Made by a program: the position numbers and the translations under genes
Notes under the pieces: model-generated
What the model saw: the letters and a program-made list of their open reading frames with translations, nothing else
What the model was told of the DNA's origin: nothing
Databases searched by the model: none
Shown: in pieces, positions 8,172 to 16,612 of the stretch
Layout: every line of letters starts with the position of its first letter
Position numbering within the stretch: the first letter of the stretch is position 1
Assembly: GCF_021654775.1 (NCBI RefSeq)
Contig: NZ_AP025343.1
Span: 1,579,501-1,643,500, forward strand
DNA: 64,000 bases
Direction: 5' to 3'
Source of the DNA: Paenibacillus azoreducens
GTDB lineage: Bacteria > Bacillota > Bacilli > Paenibacillales > Paenibacillaceae

Positions 8172-8397
8172 GCGCATGATGCTGGCGGTTTGTAGTAAGC
8201 GCTTTCGGCAGGCGTTTTGGCATAAAACGGACTAATCCAGCGGGCAAACAGGCTGCATCCATTTAAGGGCTGTTTTTTCTAAATGAATCGGAACTTTTTG
8301 AAACTTTTTCCGTTTTATTGATAAAGATGAAATTGGAAAAAACACCGGCGAGATCCACTGCCGAAGAACGAATATCATGTTCAGAAAGGTGGCCCTT

Positions 8398-10638
8398 ATG
8401 CGATTAAAGCCATTAAAGCTCCTTACGAAGTCAGTTGTCCTAATGGGACTTTGCGCCGTACTGTTTCTTATGCTTTGTGCAGGTGAACTCTCGCAATCTT
8501 TTGCCGCTTCTTCATCCAAGCAGGTTCAGCCCGCCGGTAAGCTGGCGTTTCAGTTTAAAACGCCTTATTTTCAAACCCGCCTTACGGAAACATCCCCATG
8601 GACGGAGCTGAAGGCCGCGGATTACGGCCGTGCCGGCGAGAGGGTAAAAGCGAAATCCGGCTTGGGGGAGTTGGCTTTGGTGACTACGGATAGCAGCGGA
8701 GACTACTGGATTCCCGGCTGGTATACGACGCAGGCAGCCAAGTCCATCAGGGAAACGGCTCCTGCCTACGTCTCTATCGCAGCAAATGCAAAGTTGTCGC
8801 TGACGCCGGATAGCCGCTTGAAATGGGCACAGCCAAACCAAGGGATGAAGCTGATTGCCCTGGCAAACTGGAAAGATTGGGTGGGGGTGATGATCAGCCC
8901 CCGGGAATGGCACAAGGATGACAAGGTGTTCAGACCGGTACTGCTCTGGGTCAATGCGAAAAGCATAACTTCCAAGGAGGCGGTTCCGGACGGCATTCTC
9001 ACGCGAAGTTCAGACGTGCCGATCGATGTGGCGAGGGAGCTGACGGAGATCAGGCTGGACCTAGGCGATAGTGCCGCGCAAGTGCAAAAGCTTCTCGGTG
9101 CGCCGGATGTCAAGGAGCGCTCGGCCAATTTCGCACATCCCGGCGAGGCGATGAAGGTGGGGACAACGTGGCGTTATGAGCGGCCGCAAGCGCAGTTTAC
9201 GATCAGCTTTTCCGAGCAGGGGAAGCTTATGGGGTGGAAATGGATTCTTCCTGCAAATGAAAAACTGGAATTGGGAGTTTACCCAGGCAGCAATTATGGA
9301 TTTGCTTATGATTTCATAGCGACGCCGGCCGCGTTTACGCTGAACAGCCAGCCTGTCTGGAAGAATCAGGGCAATTTGAATTACGCTTATCTTGTTGGGT
9401 CAACGGACCAGGTTCTGTTGGTGAACGGGGATGACGGGGGCTTCAGCGGCATGCATCATGATTCCTCCATATATGCCGTCGACCGGAATTCAGGCCGCAA
9501 GCTGTGGCAGGTGGATGCAGGTTTTGGCATATTCAACATCGCATTGGATCGCTCCCGCAATACAGCGGCGGTCTATACCGAATATGATCCGGCCAAGAAA
9601 AAATACGAAGGACGCATCCGGGAGCTAAACCTGAAGGATGGCCGCGTGATATGGGAGAAACAGCTTTCGCAAGAACAACAGGTCCGCATGTATGCCGTCA
9701 AAGATGCCGTGCTATTGTACCGCATTCCGGCTTTGGATCGGGACACCGGATCTCTAACCGTATTGGACCGCGCGACAGGCAAACAGAAATGGAACAGAAC
9801 TTTGGGCGGAAAGCAGCGTGTTCTCGAAACGGCGGCGGAAGATCCGTATATATTGATCCAGGAGGGATTGAGACTTAGAGCGTTGAGCCCGGAAAACGGG
9901 AAAGAAATATGGAGCGTGACGGGAAAAGGCGAAGCGGAACAGGATCCCCAAGCAAACGCGTATTTCAGCTTCGGCAATGTCCGTTTGCCTCTGCAGCCGC
10001 AGCCAAGCAGCCGCTGGTTTCTTGTTGGCGGGCAGTGGATGCTGCTGGATACCGACAGCGGCGAGGTATTGGCGGAGTACGCATGGAACAGGCAGGAACG
10101 TTTCGAAACGACCAATAACCAGCGGTATATTCTGGTACAGCGATCCGATGGTTTGACGGATTATGACAGCTCTAAAGTGAAGGAAACGATTTTGTATGAC
10201 GTGTTCGGGCAGCGTTCAATATGGTCTCTGCCGGGCAAGGCGGTTAGCGGCATGTTCGATCAAGACCGGCTGTATGTCGTTCTGGATGGATTGCCGGCCG
10301 CGGTCGACCGCTACAAGGGAACGCTGCTCTGGCAGATGCCGTTGTCTGTACGCCAATCTGCCAACCCTTACACGCTGGATGAAATGGCGAAAACACGTTT
10401 TGCGGCGCTTCCGCAGCATCTGCTGCTGGGGTATGGCTCCGATCTGCTCGTGCTGGGCAAACAGGACGGCCAGGTGCAGGGCAGGCTGAAGGATGTATTG
10501 ATGGCATACAGCGAAGCCCGCTACAGAAACGGGATCGAAGGGCTGCTTAATATAACGGGCAATGAAATTTACATTGGCTCCTCAAACGGCGGGCTGGCCC
10601 GGTATAATGCAGCGGAACTTGAGCGTTTGCTCCGATAA
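8398..10638 (+). CDS. Secreted PQQ-like beta-propeller protein
   Basis: A 746-residue exported protein. The start at 8398 has AAAGGTGG upstream and gives a clear signal peptide: MRLKPLKLLTK, then a hydrophobic core ending near QSFAASSS. The first 290 residues are a separate domain rich in short strands; DLGDSAAQVQKLLGAPDVKE within it looks like a small SmpA/OmlA-type module. From about residue 310 there are repeats of the PQQ/quinoprotein type: SSIYAVDRNSGRKLWQVDAG, LTVLDRATGKQKWNRTL, LRALSPENGKEIWSVTG and AVDRYKGTLLWQMPL. This points to a blade propeller that may bind ligands or partners rather than PQQ itself. No catalytic residues are evident. It is monocistronic with a strong hairpin after the stop. 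Confidence 0.8.
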   Translation: MRLKPLKLLTKSVVLMGLCAVLFLMLCAGELSQSFAASSSKQVQPAGKLAFQFKTPYFQTRLTETSPWTELKAADYGRAGERVKAKSGLGELALVTTDSSGDYWIPGWYTTQAAKSIRETAPAYVSIAANAKLSLTPDSRLKWAQPNQGMKLIALANWKDWVGVMISPREWHKDDKVFRPVLLWVNAKSITSKEAVPDGILTRSSDVPIDVARELTEIRLDLGDSAAQVQKLLGAPDVKERSANFAHPGEAMKVGTTWRYERPQAQFTISFSEQGKLMGWKWILPANEKLELGVYPGSNYGFAYDFIATPAAFTLNSQPVWKNQGNLNYAYLVGSTDQVLLVNGDDGGFSGMHHDSSIYAVDRNSGRKLWQVDAGFGIFNIALDRSRNTAAVYTEYDPAKKKYEGRIRELNLKDGRVIWEKQLSQEQQVRMYAVKDAVLLYRIPALDRDTGSLTVLDRATGKQKWNRTLGGKQRVLETAAEDPYILIQEGLRLRALSPENGKEIWSVTGKGEAEQDPQANAYFSFGNVRLPLQPQPSSRWFLVGGQWMLLDTDSGEVLAEYAWNRQERFETTNNQRYILVQRSDGLTDYDSSKVKETILYDVFGQRSIWSLPGKAVSGMFDQDRLYVVLDGLPAAVDRYKGTLLWQMPLSVRQSANPYTLDEMAKTRFAALPQHLLLGYGSDLLVLGKQDGQVQGRLKDVLMAYSEARYRNGIEGLLNITGNEIYIGSSNGGLARYNAAELERLLR

Positions 10639-10670
10639 AAACAATTAGCGCACGGTTAACAAATATTCAT

Positions 10671-10713
10671 GCCAAAAGGGTTCTGAGTTTTGAGCATGGC
10701 AGAACCCTTTGGC
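10671..10713 (+). terminator. Long hairpin terminator
   Basis: Arms GCCAAAAGGGTTCTG and CAGAACCCTTTGGC. The T-tail is short (GTTTGCC), so it may also act as a stabilising 3' hairpin. Confidence 0.65.
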
Positions 10714-10826
10714 GTTTGCCCGAAAATATTCCAAGTTGCGGGCGCTTTGGGCTGAGCATTGAACGAATTTCAATTGAAAGCCGATACATATATGAGAGCG
10801 TAAGCAATGAAAAGGAGATGGGGAAT

Positions 10827-11237
10827 ATGCGGCTTGAATCAGGCATTCCGGCAGGTTTAAAATTTCAGGAGCCTAAACAGGACATCCGGCGGCGAGGAGA
10901 ATATACGTTTGAGCTTGACCAAGATCAGGATGCCGATCGGTCGAACAAATCGAAAGGAAGCAGCGGCAAACTGGTTACGTGCCGGGAAGGCGGTTATATC
11001 AGGCAGTACATCGTCCGAGCGGATGGTAGCCGGATTCTGCTCAGCGAGATGAAGGAGCCGTTAACCGATGCAGCTCCTCCGAATCAGGACGATAGTAAGG
11101 CAGATCACGGCGGGCATGGAGATTCCCTGAACCGGAACACGGAGGACGTGATTCAACTGCTGAACGTGCAGGCTGGGATCGCGGCTGATTATCGCAAAAA
11201 AACAGCGCATTCGTCGGCTTCATATAACGCGTTGTAA
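10827..11237 (+). CDS. Small hydrophilic hypothetical protein
   Basis: A 136-residue protein, highly charged, with no signal peptide, membrane segment or recognised domain. The start at 10827 is chosen because AAAGGAGAT precedes it; a longer frame from 10716 would run through the preceding hairpin region. Visible parts: MRLESGIPAGLKFQEPKQDI, an acidic/polar stretch (ELDQDQDADRSNKSKGSSGK), then a folded-looking segment (KLVTCREGGYIRQYIVRADGSRILL), and a polar tail. It stands alone between two terminators. The function is unknown. Confidence 0.6.
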   Translation: MRLESGIPAGLKFQEPKQDIRRRGEYTFELDQDQDADRSNKSKGSSGKLVTCREGGYIRQYIVRADGSRILLSEMKEPLTDAAPPNQDDSKADHGGHGDSLNRNTEDVIQLLNVQAGIAADYRKKTAHSSASYNAL

Positions 11238-11301
11238 ATGAAAGGTTTGTCGGGGCCAGCCCAGGTATGTTATTCTGTAACGCGAGAAGCCATGAAGGAG
11301 A

Positions 11302-11329
11302 CCGCATGCCGGGAGGCTGCGGTTTTTTT
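11302..11329 (+). terminator. Rho-independent terminator
   Basis: CCGCA-GCC stem pairing with GGC-TGCGG, then seven T, after the small hypothetical gene. Confidence 0.8.
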
Positions 11330-11334
11330 GGCAG

Positions 11335-11420
11335 TATAGAATTTATAAGTTTTTTTGGGGTCCCCGCAAAGTATTTGGAATAAGCATCGAAGCATAGGCT
11401 CCACTTTGTGGGGTTATTTT
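11335..11420. repeat. Interspersed hairpin repeat, copy 1
   Basis: The core at 11357-11416 begins GGGGTCCCCGCAAAG and ends CCACTTTGTGGGGTTAT. The arms CCCCGCAAAGT and ACTTTGTGGGG pair fully as RNA with one G-U. It is nearly identical to copy 3 (23013-23073) and related to copy 2 (14321-14379). Flanked by TATAGAATTTATAAG. It lies between a terminator and tatD. Confidence 0.75.
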
Positions 11421-11544
11421 GGCTTTGGCTTTGGATTATAGAATTAATAGGTTTTGAGCGGAGCTTAAGTCATTCTATAATCGCAAGAGAAATATCCGTT
11501 AAATGCGGTGATAACGAAATTGCATGAAAGGAGAAGGATAACAT

Positions 11545-12339
11545 ATGCGTCCTTCAATAATAGATATCGGAGTGAATTTAACCAACCGCGCATTTGATCA
11601 AGACCGCGAGGAGGCAGCGGTTCGGGCGGAAGCCGCCGGCGTGTCCCCGCTGATCATCACCGGAACCAGCGTGGCAAGCAGCCGGAAAGCTGCGGATTAT
11701 GCAGGGCTTTATCCCGGAAAAATGTATGCGACTGCGGGCGTACATCCGCATGACGTAAAAGGATGCGGAGCGGATACGCTGGGTACGCTGCGGAAGCTTG
11801 CCGCGTTGCCGCAGGTGGTGGCCATCGGTGAATGCGGCCTGGATTACAACCGGGATTTTTCCCCGCGGGATGTGCAGCGCCGCTGGTTCCGTGAACAGAT
11901 TAAGCTGGCTGAGGAGCTGGACATGCCGCTGTTTCTGCATGAACGGGACGCGCACGGCGATTTTGCGGCGATCATGCGAGAGCATCCGGAGATGATCGGG
12001 AAATCGGTCGTACACTGCTTTACGGGTACGGGGGAAGAACTTCGTACATATCTCGAAATGGGCTTTCATATCGGCATTACCGGTTGGATTTGCGATGAAC
12101 GGCGGGGGCAGCATCTACGCGAGCTCGTGAAGGAAATACCGCTGGAGCGGCTCATGATTGAAACGGATGCCCCTTATCTGACGCCGCGCGACATGCGGCC
12201 CAAACCGAAGGGCGGACGCAATGAACCGGCTTTTTTAGTTCATATTTTAGAGACCGTTGCTTCGTGTATGGGGATGGAAGCGGAAGATGTGGCTGCCGGT
12301 ACCGCCCGTACAACCAAGGCTTTTTTTCGCATCGAATAA
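11545..12339 (+). CDS. tatD: TatD family metal-dependent hydrolase
   Basis: A 264-residue TIM-barrel enzyme of the TatD deoxyribonuclease family, cytoplasmic, expected to use divalent metals and act as a 3'-5' exonuclease in DNA repair or turnover. The N-terminus SIIDIGVNLTNRAF matches the TatD branch; the YcfH branch would show DSHCHLD. Other metal or catalytic motifs are GECGLDYNRDF, PLFLHERDAH, VVHCFTGTGEE and ETDAPYLTPRDM. Length is as expected. GAAAGGAGAAGG lies before the ATG. The gene is preceded by a hairpin repeat and has no obvious terminator; the next gene begins 152 bp later. Confidence 0.9.
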   Translation: MRPSIIDIGVNLTNRAFDQDREEAAVRAEAAGVSPLIITGTSVASSRKAADYAGLYPGKMYATAGVHPHDVKGCGADTLGTLRKLAALPQVVAIGECGLDYNRDFSPRDVQRRWFREQIKLAEELDMPLFLHERDAHGDFAAIMREHPEMIGKSVVHCFTGTGEELRTYLEMGFHIGITGWICDERRGQHLRELVKEIPLERLMIETDAPYLTPRDMRPKPKGGRNEPAFLVHILETVASCMGMEAEDVAAGTARTTKAFFRIE

Positions 12340-12491
12340 AAAGAAGACCTGGCAAACAGCGGCTTCATTGGGCATGTTGCGCTGCCGTATGGCTAAAAGC
12401 GCTATTGTTTGTATCTCCATGTTATGAGTCTGTTGTATAATGAATTGATGGCATTACCAATTGTCATTTTCCATATTATGATGCAGGCGGG

Positions 12492-14075
12492 ATGAAAAAC
12501 TTGAAGCATTTTATCAAAAAAGGAATACCGCTACGTTCTACCATTAGTCTACTCGTTATTACGGCTATTTTGCTGACGATGCTGACAAGCATTACCTCGG
12601 CCGTACAGGTTAACCGTACTTCCTTGACCGACAATTATTTGAATAAAAACGAATCATACGCCAAGAAACTGGCTTCGAATACGGATGAGCTTTTGATTAC
12701 GATGCAAAACAATCTCAAAGCCATTGCTTCGATCTCAGCGCGGGAAGACAAAATGGATGCCCAAATGCTAGATGATTTGTTCCTGGAGAATACCCAGTAT
12801 TTCAATTCCATTGTCATCGCTGACAATGACCGGGTTGTAAAAGCTCGCAGCCCCCGTAAAATCGGGGTTTCTCCCGGGGACAGGCTAACTTCCGAACAAA
12901 GCAAAATGGCTGTCGAGCAGAAGAAACCTTTTATCTCCGAGCCTTACCGCGCAACCACAGGCCGTCTGATCATCCTTGTTTCCGTGCCGATTGTGGATCG
13001 GAATGGGGAGTATAAAGGTTTTGTGGGAGGGTCGATTTACCTGGAGGAAAAAAATGTGCTCAGCACGATGCTGAAAGAGCATTTTTTCGGGGATGGTTCC
13101 TATGTCTATGTGGTGGAGAAGAACGGAAATTTGATTTTCCATCCGGATAAAAACTGGATCGGGAAAAATGTGATGGCCAACGAAGTGGTTCGGAAAGTGG
13201 TTTCGGGACAAAGCGGCTCACAAAGGGTTAAGAATACCCAAGGCAAAGATTTTTTGGCCGGTTTCGCCTATGAACCCAGAAGCTCATGGGGGATAGTTTC
13301 CCAAACGCCTTATCAGGTGATCGACAAACCTCTGAGTCATCTTGTCGCAAGAATGCTGCTCGTATCGCTGCCGTTTTTGCTCCTGATTTTGCTGCTGGGG
13401 TGGTGGATCGCGAACCGGATCGTCAAACCGCTGCACACGCTGGCGCAATTTTCGGATGCGGCGACGCAAAAGCTTGTACCCGCCGAACATATCCCGGATA
13501 TCCAGTCCTATTATTATGAGGTGAGGCTGCTGTCGCAAAGCGTCAAAATCGCCCTGCAAAGCATGAACCAGGATTTGACGCATCTGCGGAACGAGGTAAA
13601 GATCGACGAACTCACCGGACTAGCCAACCGAAGGGCCTTTGACGACGTAATGGCAACCTGGATTGAAAACAATGTTCCTTTTGCGCTTATTATGATCGAT
13701 ATTGATCATTTCAAGCTCGTCAACGATTCGTTTGGACATATGGTCGGCGATGAAGTGCTGCGTTATCTGTCCCGTTTGATGAGCCTCATTTCTTCGGAGG
13801 ATGACTTATGCTTCCGTTACGGCGGCGAGGAATTTGGCATACTTGTTAAGCATTGCGGTTTGGGCCGGGCCAAGGATTTGGCGGATCGGCTCCGCGAGCA
13901 GCTCTCCATAACCAAAAGTCCGACCGGTCATTCGATTACGATTTCTGCCGGCATATCGGCCTTTCCCGTTCATGGGCGCTCTGCGCAGCAGTTGATCATG
14001 AAGGCGGACGAGGCGTTATACCAATCCAAAGAAAACGGGCGCAACCGGACAACGGTTAGCAAGTTGGGCGGTTAA
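12492..14075 (+). CDS. Membrane diguanylate cyclase with dCache-type sensor
   Basis: A 527-residue protein expected to make cyclic di-GMP from GTP. The first membrane segment is at about residues 16-38 and the second at about 285-308 (MLLVSLPFLLLILLLGWWIA). The roughly 245 residues between them look like an extracytoplasmic dCache sensor (NRTSLTDNYLNKNESYAKKLASNTDELL, YVVEKNGNLIFHPDKNWIGK). A HAMP-like linker follows (NRIVKPLHTLAQFSD), then the GGDEF domain starting DELTGLANRR. The active-site motif is GGEEF at residues 444-448 and IDIDHFKLVNDSFGH binds metal and substrate. An RxxD inhibitory site is not obvious. The gene stands alone. Confidence 0.92.
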   Translation: MKNLKHFIKKGIPLRSTISLLVITAILLTMLTSITSAVQVNRTSLTDNYLNKNESYAKKLASNTDELLITMQNNLKAIASISAREDKMDAQMLDDLFLENTQYFNSIVIADNDRVVKARSPRKIGVSPGDRLTSEQSKMAVEQKKPFISEPYRATTGRLIILVSVPIVDRNGEYKGFVGGSIYLEEKNVLSTMLKEHFFGDGSYVYVVEKNGNLIFHPDKNWIGKNVMANEVVRKVVSGQSGSQRVKNTQGKDFLAGFAYEPRSSWGIVSQTPYQVIDKPLSHLVARMLLVSLPFLLLILLLGWWIANRIVKPLHTLAQFSDAATQKLVPAEHIPDIQSYYYEVRLLSQSVKIALQSMNQDLTHLRNEVKIDELTGLANRRAFDDVMATWIENNVPFALIMIDIDHFKLVNDSFGHMVGDEVLRYLSRLMSLISSEDDLCFRYGGEEFGILVKHCGLGRAKDLADRLREQLSITKSPTGHSITISAGISAFPVHGRSAQQLIMKADEALYQSKENGRNRTTVSKLGG

Positions 14076-14098
14076 GAGCTCTGATCTCAACAAAGGAA

Positions 14099-14127
14099 TT
14101 GTTAAATTTCTGAAAATATGCTAACAT
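14099..14127 (+). promoter_or_regulatory. Promoter of the hflX leader
   Basis: TTGTTA (14099-14104), a 17-bp spacer, then TAACAT (14122-14127). It is 500 bp upstream of hflX. Confidence 0.5.
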
Positions 14128-14163
14128 GGTAACAATTACAATGATCGGAGGGTTCGCGAAGCT

Positions 14164-14205
14164 ATGATTAATATTAAATTCCGTTTTTTCGCTTTGTGCC
14201 GCTAA
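14164..14205 (+). CDS. Short leader peptide ORF upstream of hflX (MINIKFRFFALCR)
   Basis: A 13-codon ORF with stop TAA follows GGAGGG (14147-14152) at an 11-base spacing. The peptide is basic and aromatic. It is the first ORF on a 500-nt leader that ends in a terminator just before hflX. This arrangement is known from antibiotic-inducible genes in Firmicutes, where ribosome stalling on a leader peptide relieves termination. The role here is inferred from layout and from the known regulation of hflX-type and ABC-F genes in Listeria. Confidence 0.5.
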   Translation: MINIKFRFFALCR

Positions 14206-14320
14206 TTGAATAGTGCTCAAAGGCTCTGCGCTTGTGCAGGGCGAACGGGATTGGTATGCATATCTTCGGATGAACCCAATATATTCATATGCGCGCCGCC
14301 AAAGCCCTTTTAATATTCAG

Positions 14321-14379
14321 GGGGCCCCGCAAAGCAATCGGATTAAGCTTCGAAGGCTATCGTCACTTTGTGGGATTAT
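14321..14379. repeat. Interspersed hairpin repeat, copy 2 (divergent, in hflX leader)
   Basis: Begins GGGGCCCCGCAAAG and ends TCACTTTGTGGGATTAT. The outer arms and central AAGCTTCGAAGGCT parallel copies 1 and 3, but other positions differ, as in an older copy or a functional relative. Confidence 0.6.
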
Positions 14380-14564
14380 CTTAGGCTGCGGATGTCGCGG
14401 GGTACAGCGGGAGAGGCTTCATAGCCCCTCCTTTGTTGTTTTCGGATAGCTGCGTCAGCCGTCGTCGGCTGCTTGTTTCACAACCATACCGGGCAGATGC
14501 CGTCTTCTTTCGTTTTCTCCAAAAGCGGAAGTACTTCGGCCGTGCATCTGCATTTCGTTCGCAC

Positions 14565-14602
14565 AAGCCACAGGCACAGGCCTGCGGTTTTTCTGTTTTT
14601 TT
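14565..14602 (+). terminator. Terminator/attenuator directly upstream of hflX
   Basis: Stem CCACAGGC, loop ACAG, GCCTGCGG, with additional A-U pairs, followed by TTTTTCTGTTTTTTT. It sits 33 bp before the hflX start and after the leader ORF, so it would stop most transcripts unless antiterminated. Confidence 0.75.
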
Positions 14603-14634
14603 GGTCCATAATGAACTTTGGAGGGATAGAATAT

Positions 14635-15924
14635 ATGAAACAACCTGAACAATTTGAATTGCTGGAACAGCGCGCCGTACTTGTCGGCGTAAATTTAAAT
14701 CATCAGCAGGATTTTGATTATTCCATGGAGGAGCTCGGCAACCTTGCCGAGGCTTGCGGTGTTGAGGTGGTTGGCCAGCTTACGCAAAACATGGAACGGG
14801 TAAATAAATCGCATTACATCGGAACAGGCAAAGTGGAGGAACTTACCGGTTTATACAGAGGCCTGCAGGCCAATTTGATCATCTTTAATGATGAATTATC
14901 CCCTTCGCAGCTGCGCAATTTGGAGTCGGATCTGGAGTGCAAGGTCATTGACCGTACGATTCTTATTTTGGATATTTTCGAAAAGCGCGCCAAAACGCGG
15001 GAGGCCCAGCTTCAGGTCGAAGTGGCCCAATTGCAGTACATGCTGCCGCGTCTGGTCGGGCTGCGCGAATCGCTTGGACGGCAAAGCGGCGGCGTCGGCC
15101 TGAAAAACAGAGGGGCAGGCGAAACGAAGCTCGAGCTGGACCGGCGCCGGATCGAAGAAAAAATAACCGCTTTGAACAAGGAGCTCGAGTCCCTCGTGTT
15201 CCAACGCCAGACACAGCGCAAGAAGCGCAAAAAAAATGAGCTGCCGGTCGTTTCTCTGGTCGGTTATACCAATGCGGGCAAGTCCACGATCATGAACGCC
15301 ATGATCGAGAAGTTCGGAGCAGCGGGGGGAAGCGGGGACAAAAGCGTATTTGAAAAGGATATGCTGTTTGCGACTTTGGAAACATCGGTCCGCAATATCC
15401 AGCTCGAAGACAATAAAAGCTTCCTTCTTACCGATACCGTCGGCTTTGTCAGCAAGCTTCCGCATCACCTGGTAAAAGCTTTCCGTTCCACGCTGGAGGA
15501 GGTCGCCGAGGCTGATCTGCTGATCCATGTGGTCGATTACGCGAACGAGAAATATGAGCAGTTGATCCAAATTACCGAAAATACGTTAAAGGATATCGGC
15601 GTCACGGATATTCCTACGATGTTTGCCTATAACAAATGCGATCTGGCTGGCCGTGACATTCCTGAAGTGAATGAAAATAGCATCTACCTGGCGGCGAAAC
15701 CGCGGATCGGGATCGATGAGCTGGTGGAGCTTATCAAAGGTTTTATTTTCAAGGATTACGTCCGCTGCGAAATGCTGATTCCTTACGATCAGGGCCAAGT
15801 GGTGTCTTACCTGAATGAACATGCGGATGTTAAGGCAACCGAATATGAAAATGAAGGTACCCGCCTGACGCTTGAATGCAGGCAGATGGATTATGAGAAA
15901 TATCGCGAATTCGTGATTGAATAA
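14635..15924 (+). CDS. hflX: GTPase HflX (ribosome-associated)
   Basis: A 429-residue GTPase that splits stalled or hibernating 70S ribosomes and is linked to heat and antibiotic stress. The N-terminal ND1 domain (RAVLVGVNLN, SHYIGTGKVEEL, FNDELSPSQLRNLE) and coiled linker (REAQLQVEVAQLQYMLPRL, GGVGLKNRGAGETKLELDRR) are followed by the G domain: G1 GYTNAGKST, G3 DTVGFVSKLPHHL, G4 NKCD. The C-terminal domain completes a normal length. Start 14635 has GGAGGGA 7 bases upstream; ATG 14611 is in frame but has no site. The upstream leader carries a short peptide ORF and an attenuator-like terminator, suggesting induction by translation inhibitors. Confidence 0.95.
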   Translation: MKQPEQFELLEQRAVLVGVNLNHQQDFDYSMEELGNLAEACGVEVVGQLTQNMERVNKSHYIGTGKVEELTGLYRGLQANLIIFNDELSPSQLRNLESDLECKVIDRTILILDIFEKRAKTREAQLQVEVAQLQYMLPRLVGLRESLGRQSGGVGLKNRGAGETKLELDRRRIEEKITALNKELESLVFQRQTQRKKRKKNELPVVSLVGYTNAGKSTIMNAMIEKFGAAGGSGDKSVFEKDMLFATLETSVRNIQLEDNKSFLLTDTVGFVSKLPHHLVKAFRSTLEEVAEADLLIHVVDYANEKYEQLIQITENTLKDIGVTDIPTMFAYNKCDLAGRDIPEVNENSIYLAAKPRIGIDELVELIKGFIFKDYVRCEMLIPYDQGQVVSYLNEHADVKATEYENEGTRLTLECRQMDYEKYREFVIE

Positions 15925-15966
15925 GGCATAGAAGCAGACGCGAATAAAGGAACAAGTTGAAAGCAG

Positions 15967-16008
15967 CGACCGTTTCACGGGACTTTACCGTGAACGGTCG
16001 TTTTTTTT
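15967..16008 (+). terminator. Rho-independent terminator of hflX
   Basis: CGACCGTTTCACGG pairs with CCGTGAACGGTCG, then eight T. Confidence 0.9.
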
Positions 16009-16204
16009 GGATACGCTGGTGGCTGCAGCCTTGCGGTATCGCTAATCCTTACAGTCAACATGAGTCTTTGGTATGGATCGGCTCAAGCAGAATAGTCTTA
16101 TTTTCACGAGCGGACTGGTCAATAATTCCTGATTTTTTTCCAAACACTGGATTTGAACAAGCGGATCATGTTTAACTTTTAGAAAAAGGGTTTAGAGGGG
16201 ACTG

Positions 16205-16576
16205 ATGGTTATTTCACGGTTAATCCATTCTATCGCTCTTATGCTGTTTATGATCGTATTATTGGGAGGTTGCCAAAGCGTGAACAAGCCGGAAAACGAA
16301 AGCCAGATGCAAGATGCCAAAAATCTCGCCATCCAATATTTTAAGGATGAGTATGGACTTGATGTGGAAATTACGGACCAGGAAAAGCTGGCCGAGTACA
16401 TATCGCCCCAAATTAACATGAAAGGTTACGTAAAAGGCAAACCGGAGGAAAGTTTCAACATTTCGGTAGATTACGAGGATAAGAAAACGACCAATTTTGT
16501 CATGAGTCCGGAGCTGGAAAAGGCCATTCGGGCCAAAGGGATCGACCCCTTTGCGAAAAAGGATGCGGCAAAATAA
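16205..16576 (+). CDS. Small lipoprotein, candidate immunity protein for the adjacent lipase (TilA-like role)
   Basis: A 123-residue precursor with a lipoprotein signal: hydrophobic stretch MVISRLIHSIALMLFMIVLL and lipobox LGGC (Cys24). The mature 100 residues look like a compact cystatin-type fold (AKNLAIQYFKDEYGLDVEI, then FNISVDYEDKKTTNFVMSPE), similar in style to DUF1433/DUF4467 lipoproteins of Firmicutes. It would sit on the outer face of the membrane. GAGGGG precedes the ATG. It is followed 36 bp later by a lipase with a type VII export-like C-terminus. In staphylococcal TslA loci a lipoprotein (TilA) neutralises the secreted phospholipase, and the same role is inferred here. Homology to TilA itself could not be tested. 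Confidence 0.7.
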   Translation: MVISRLIHSIALMLFMIVLLGGCQSVNKPENESQMQDAKNLAIQYFKDEYGLDVEITDQEKLAEYISPQINMKGYVKGKPEESFNISVDYEDKKTTNFVMSPELEKAIRAKGIDPFAKKDAAK

Positions 16577-16612
16577 GATGATGATCAATGCTGGAATGAG
16601 GGAGGAGTACGT

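Noticed and set aside
8194-8207. cre-like AGTAAGCGCTTTCG upstream of the PQQ-like gene
   Set aside because: Only about 12 of 14 consensus positions match, it is almost 200 bp from the start, and the gene has no catabolic context.
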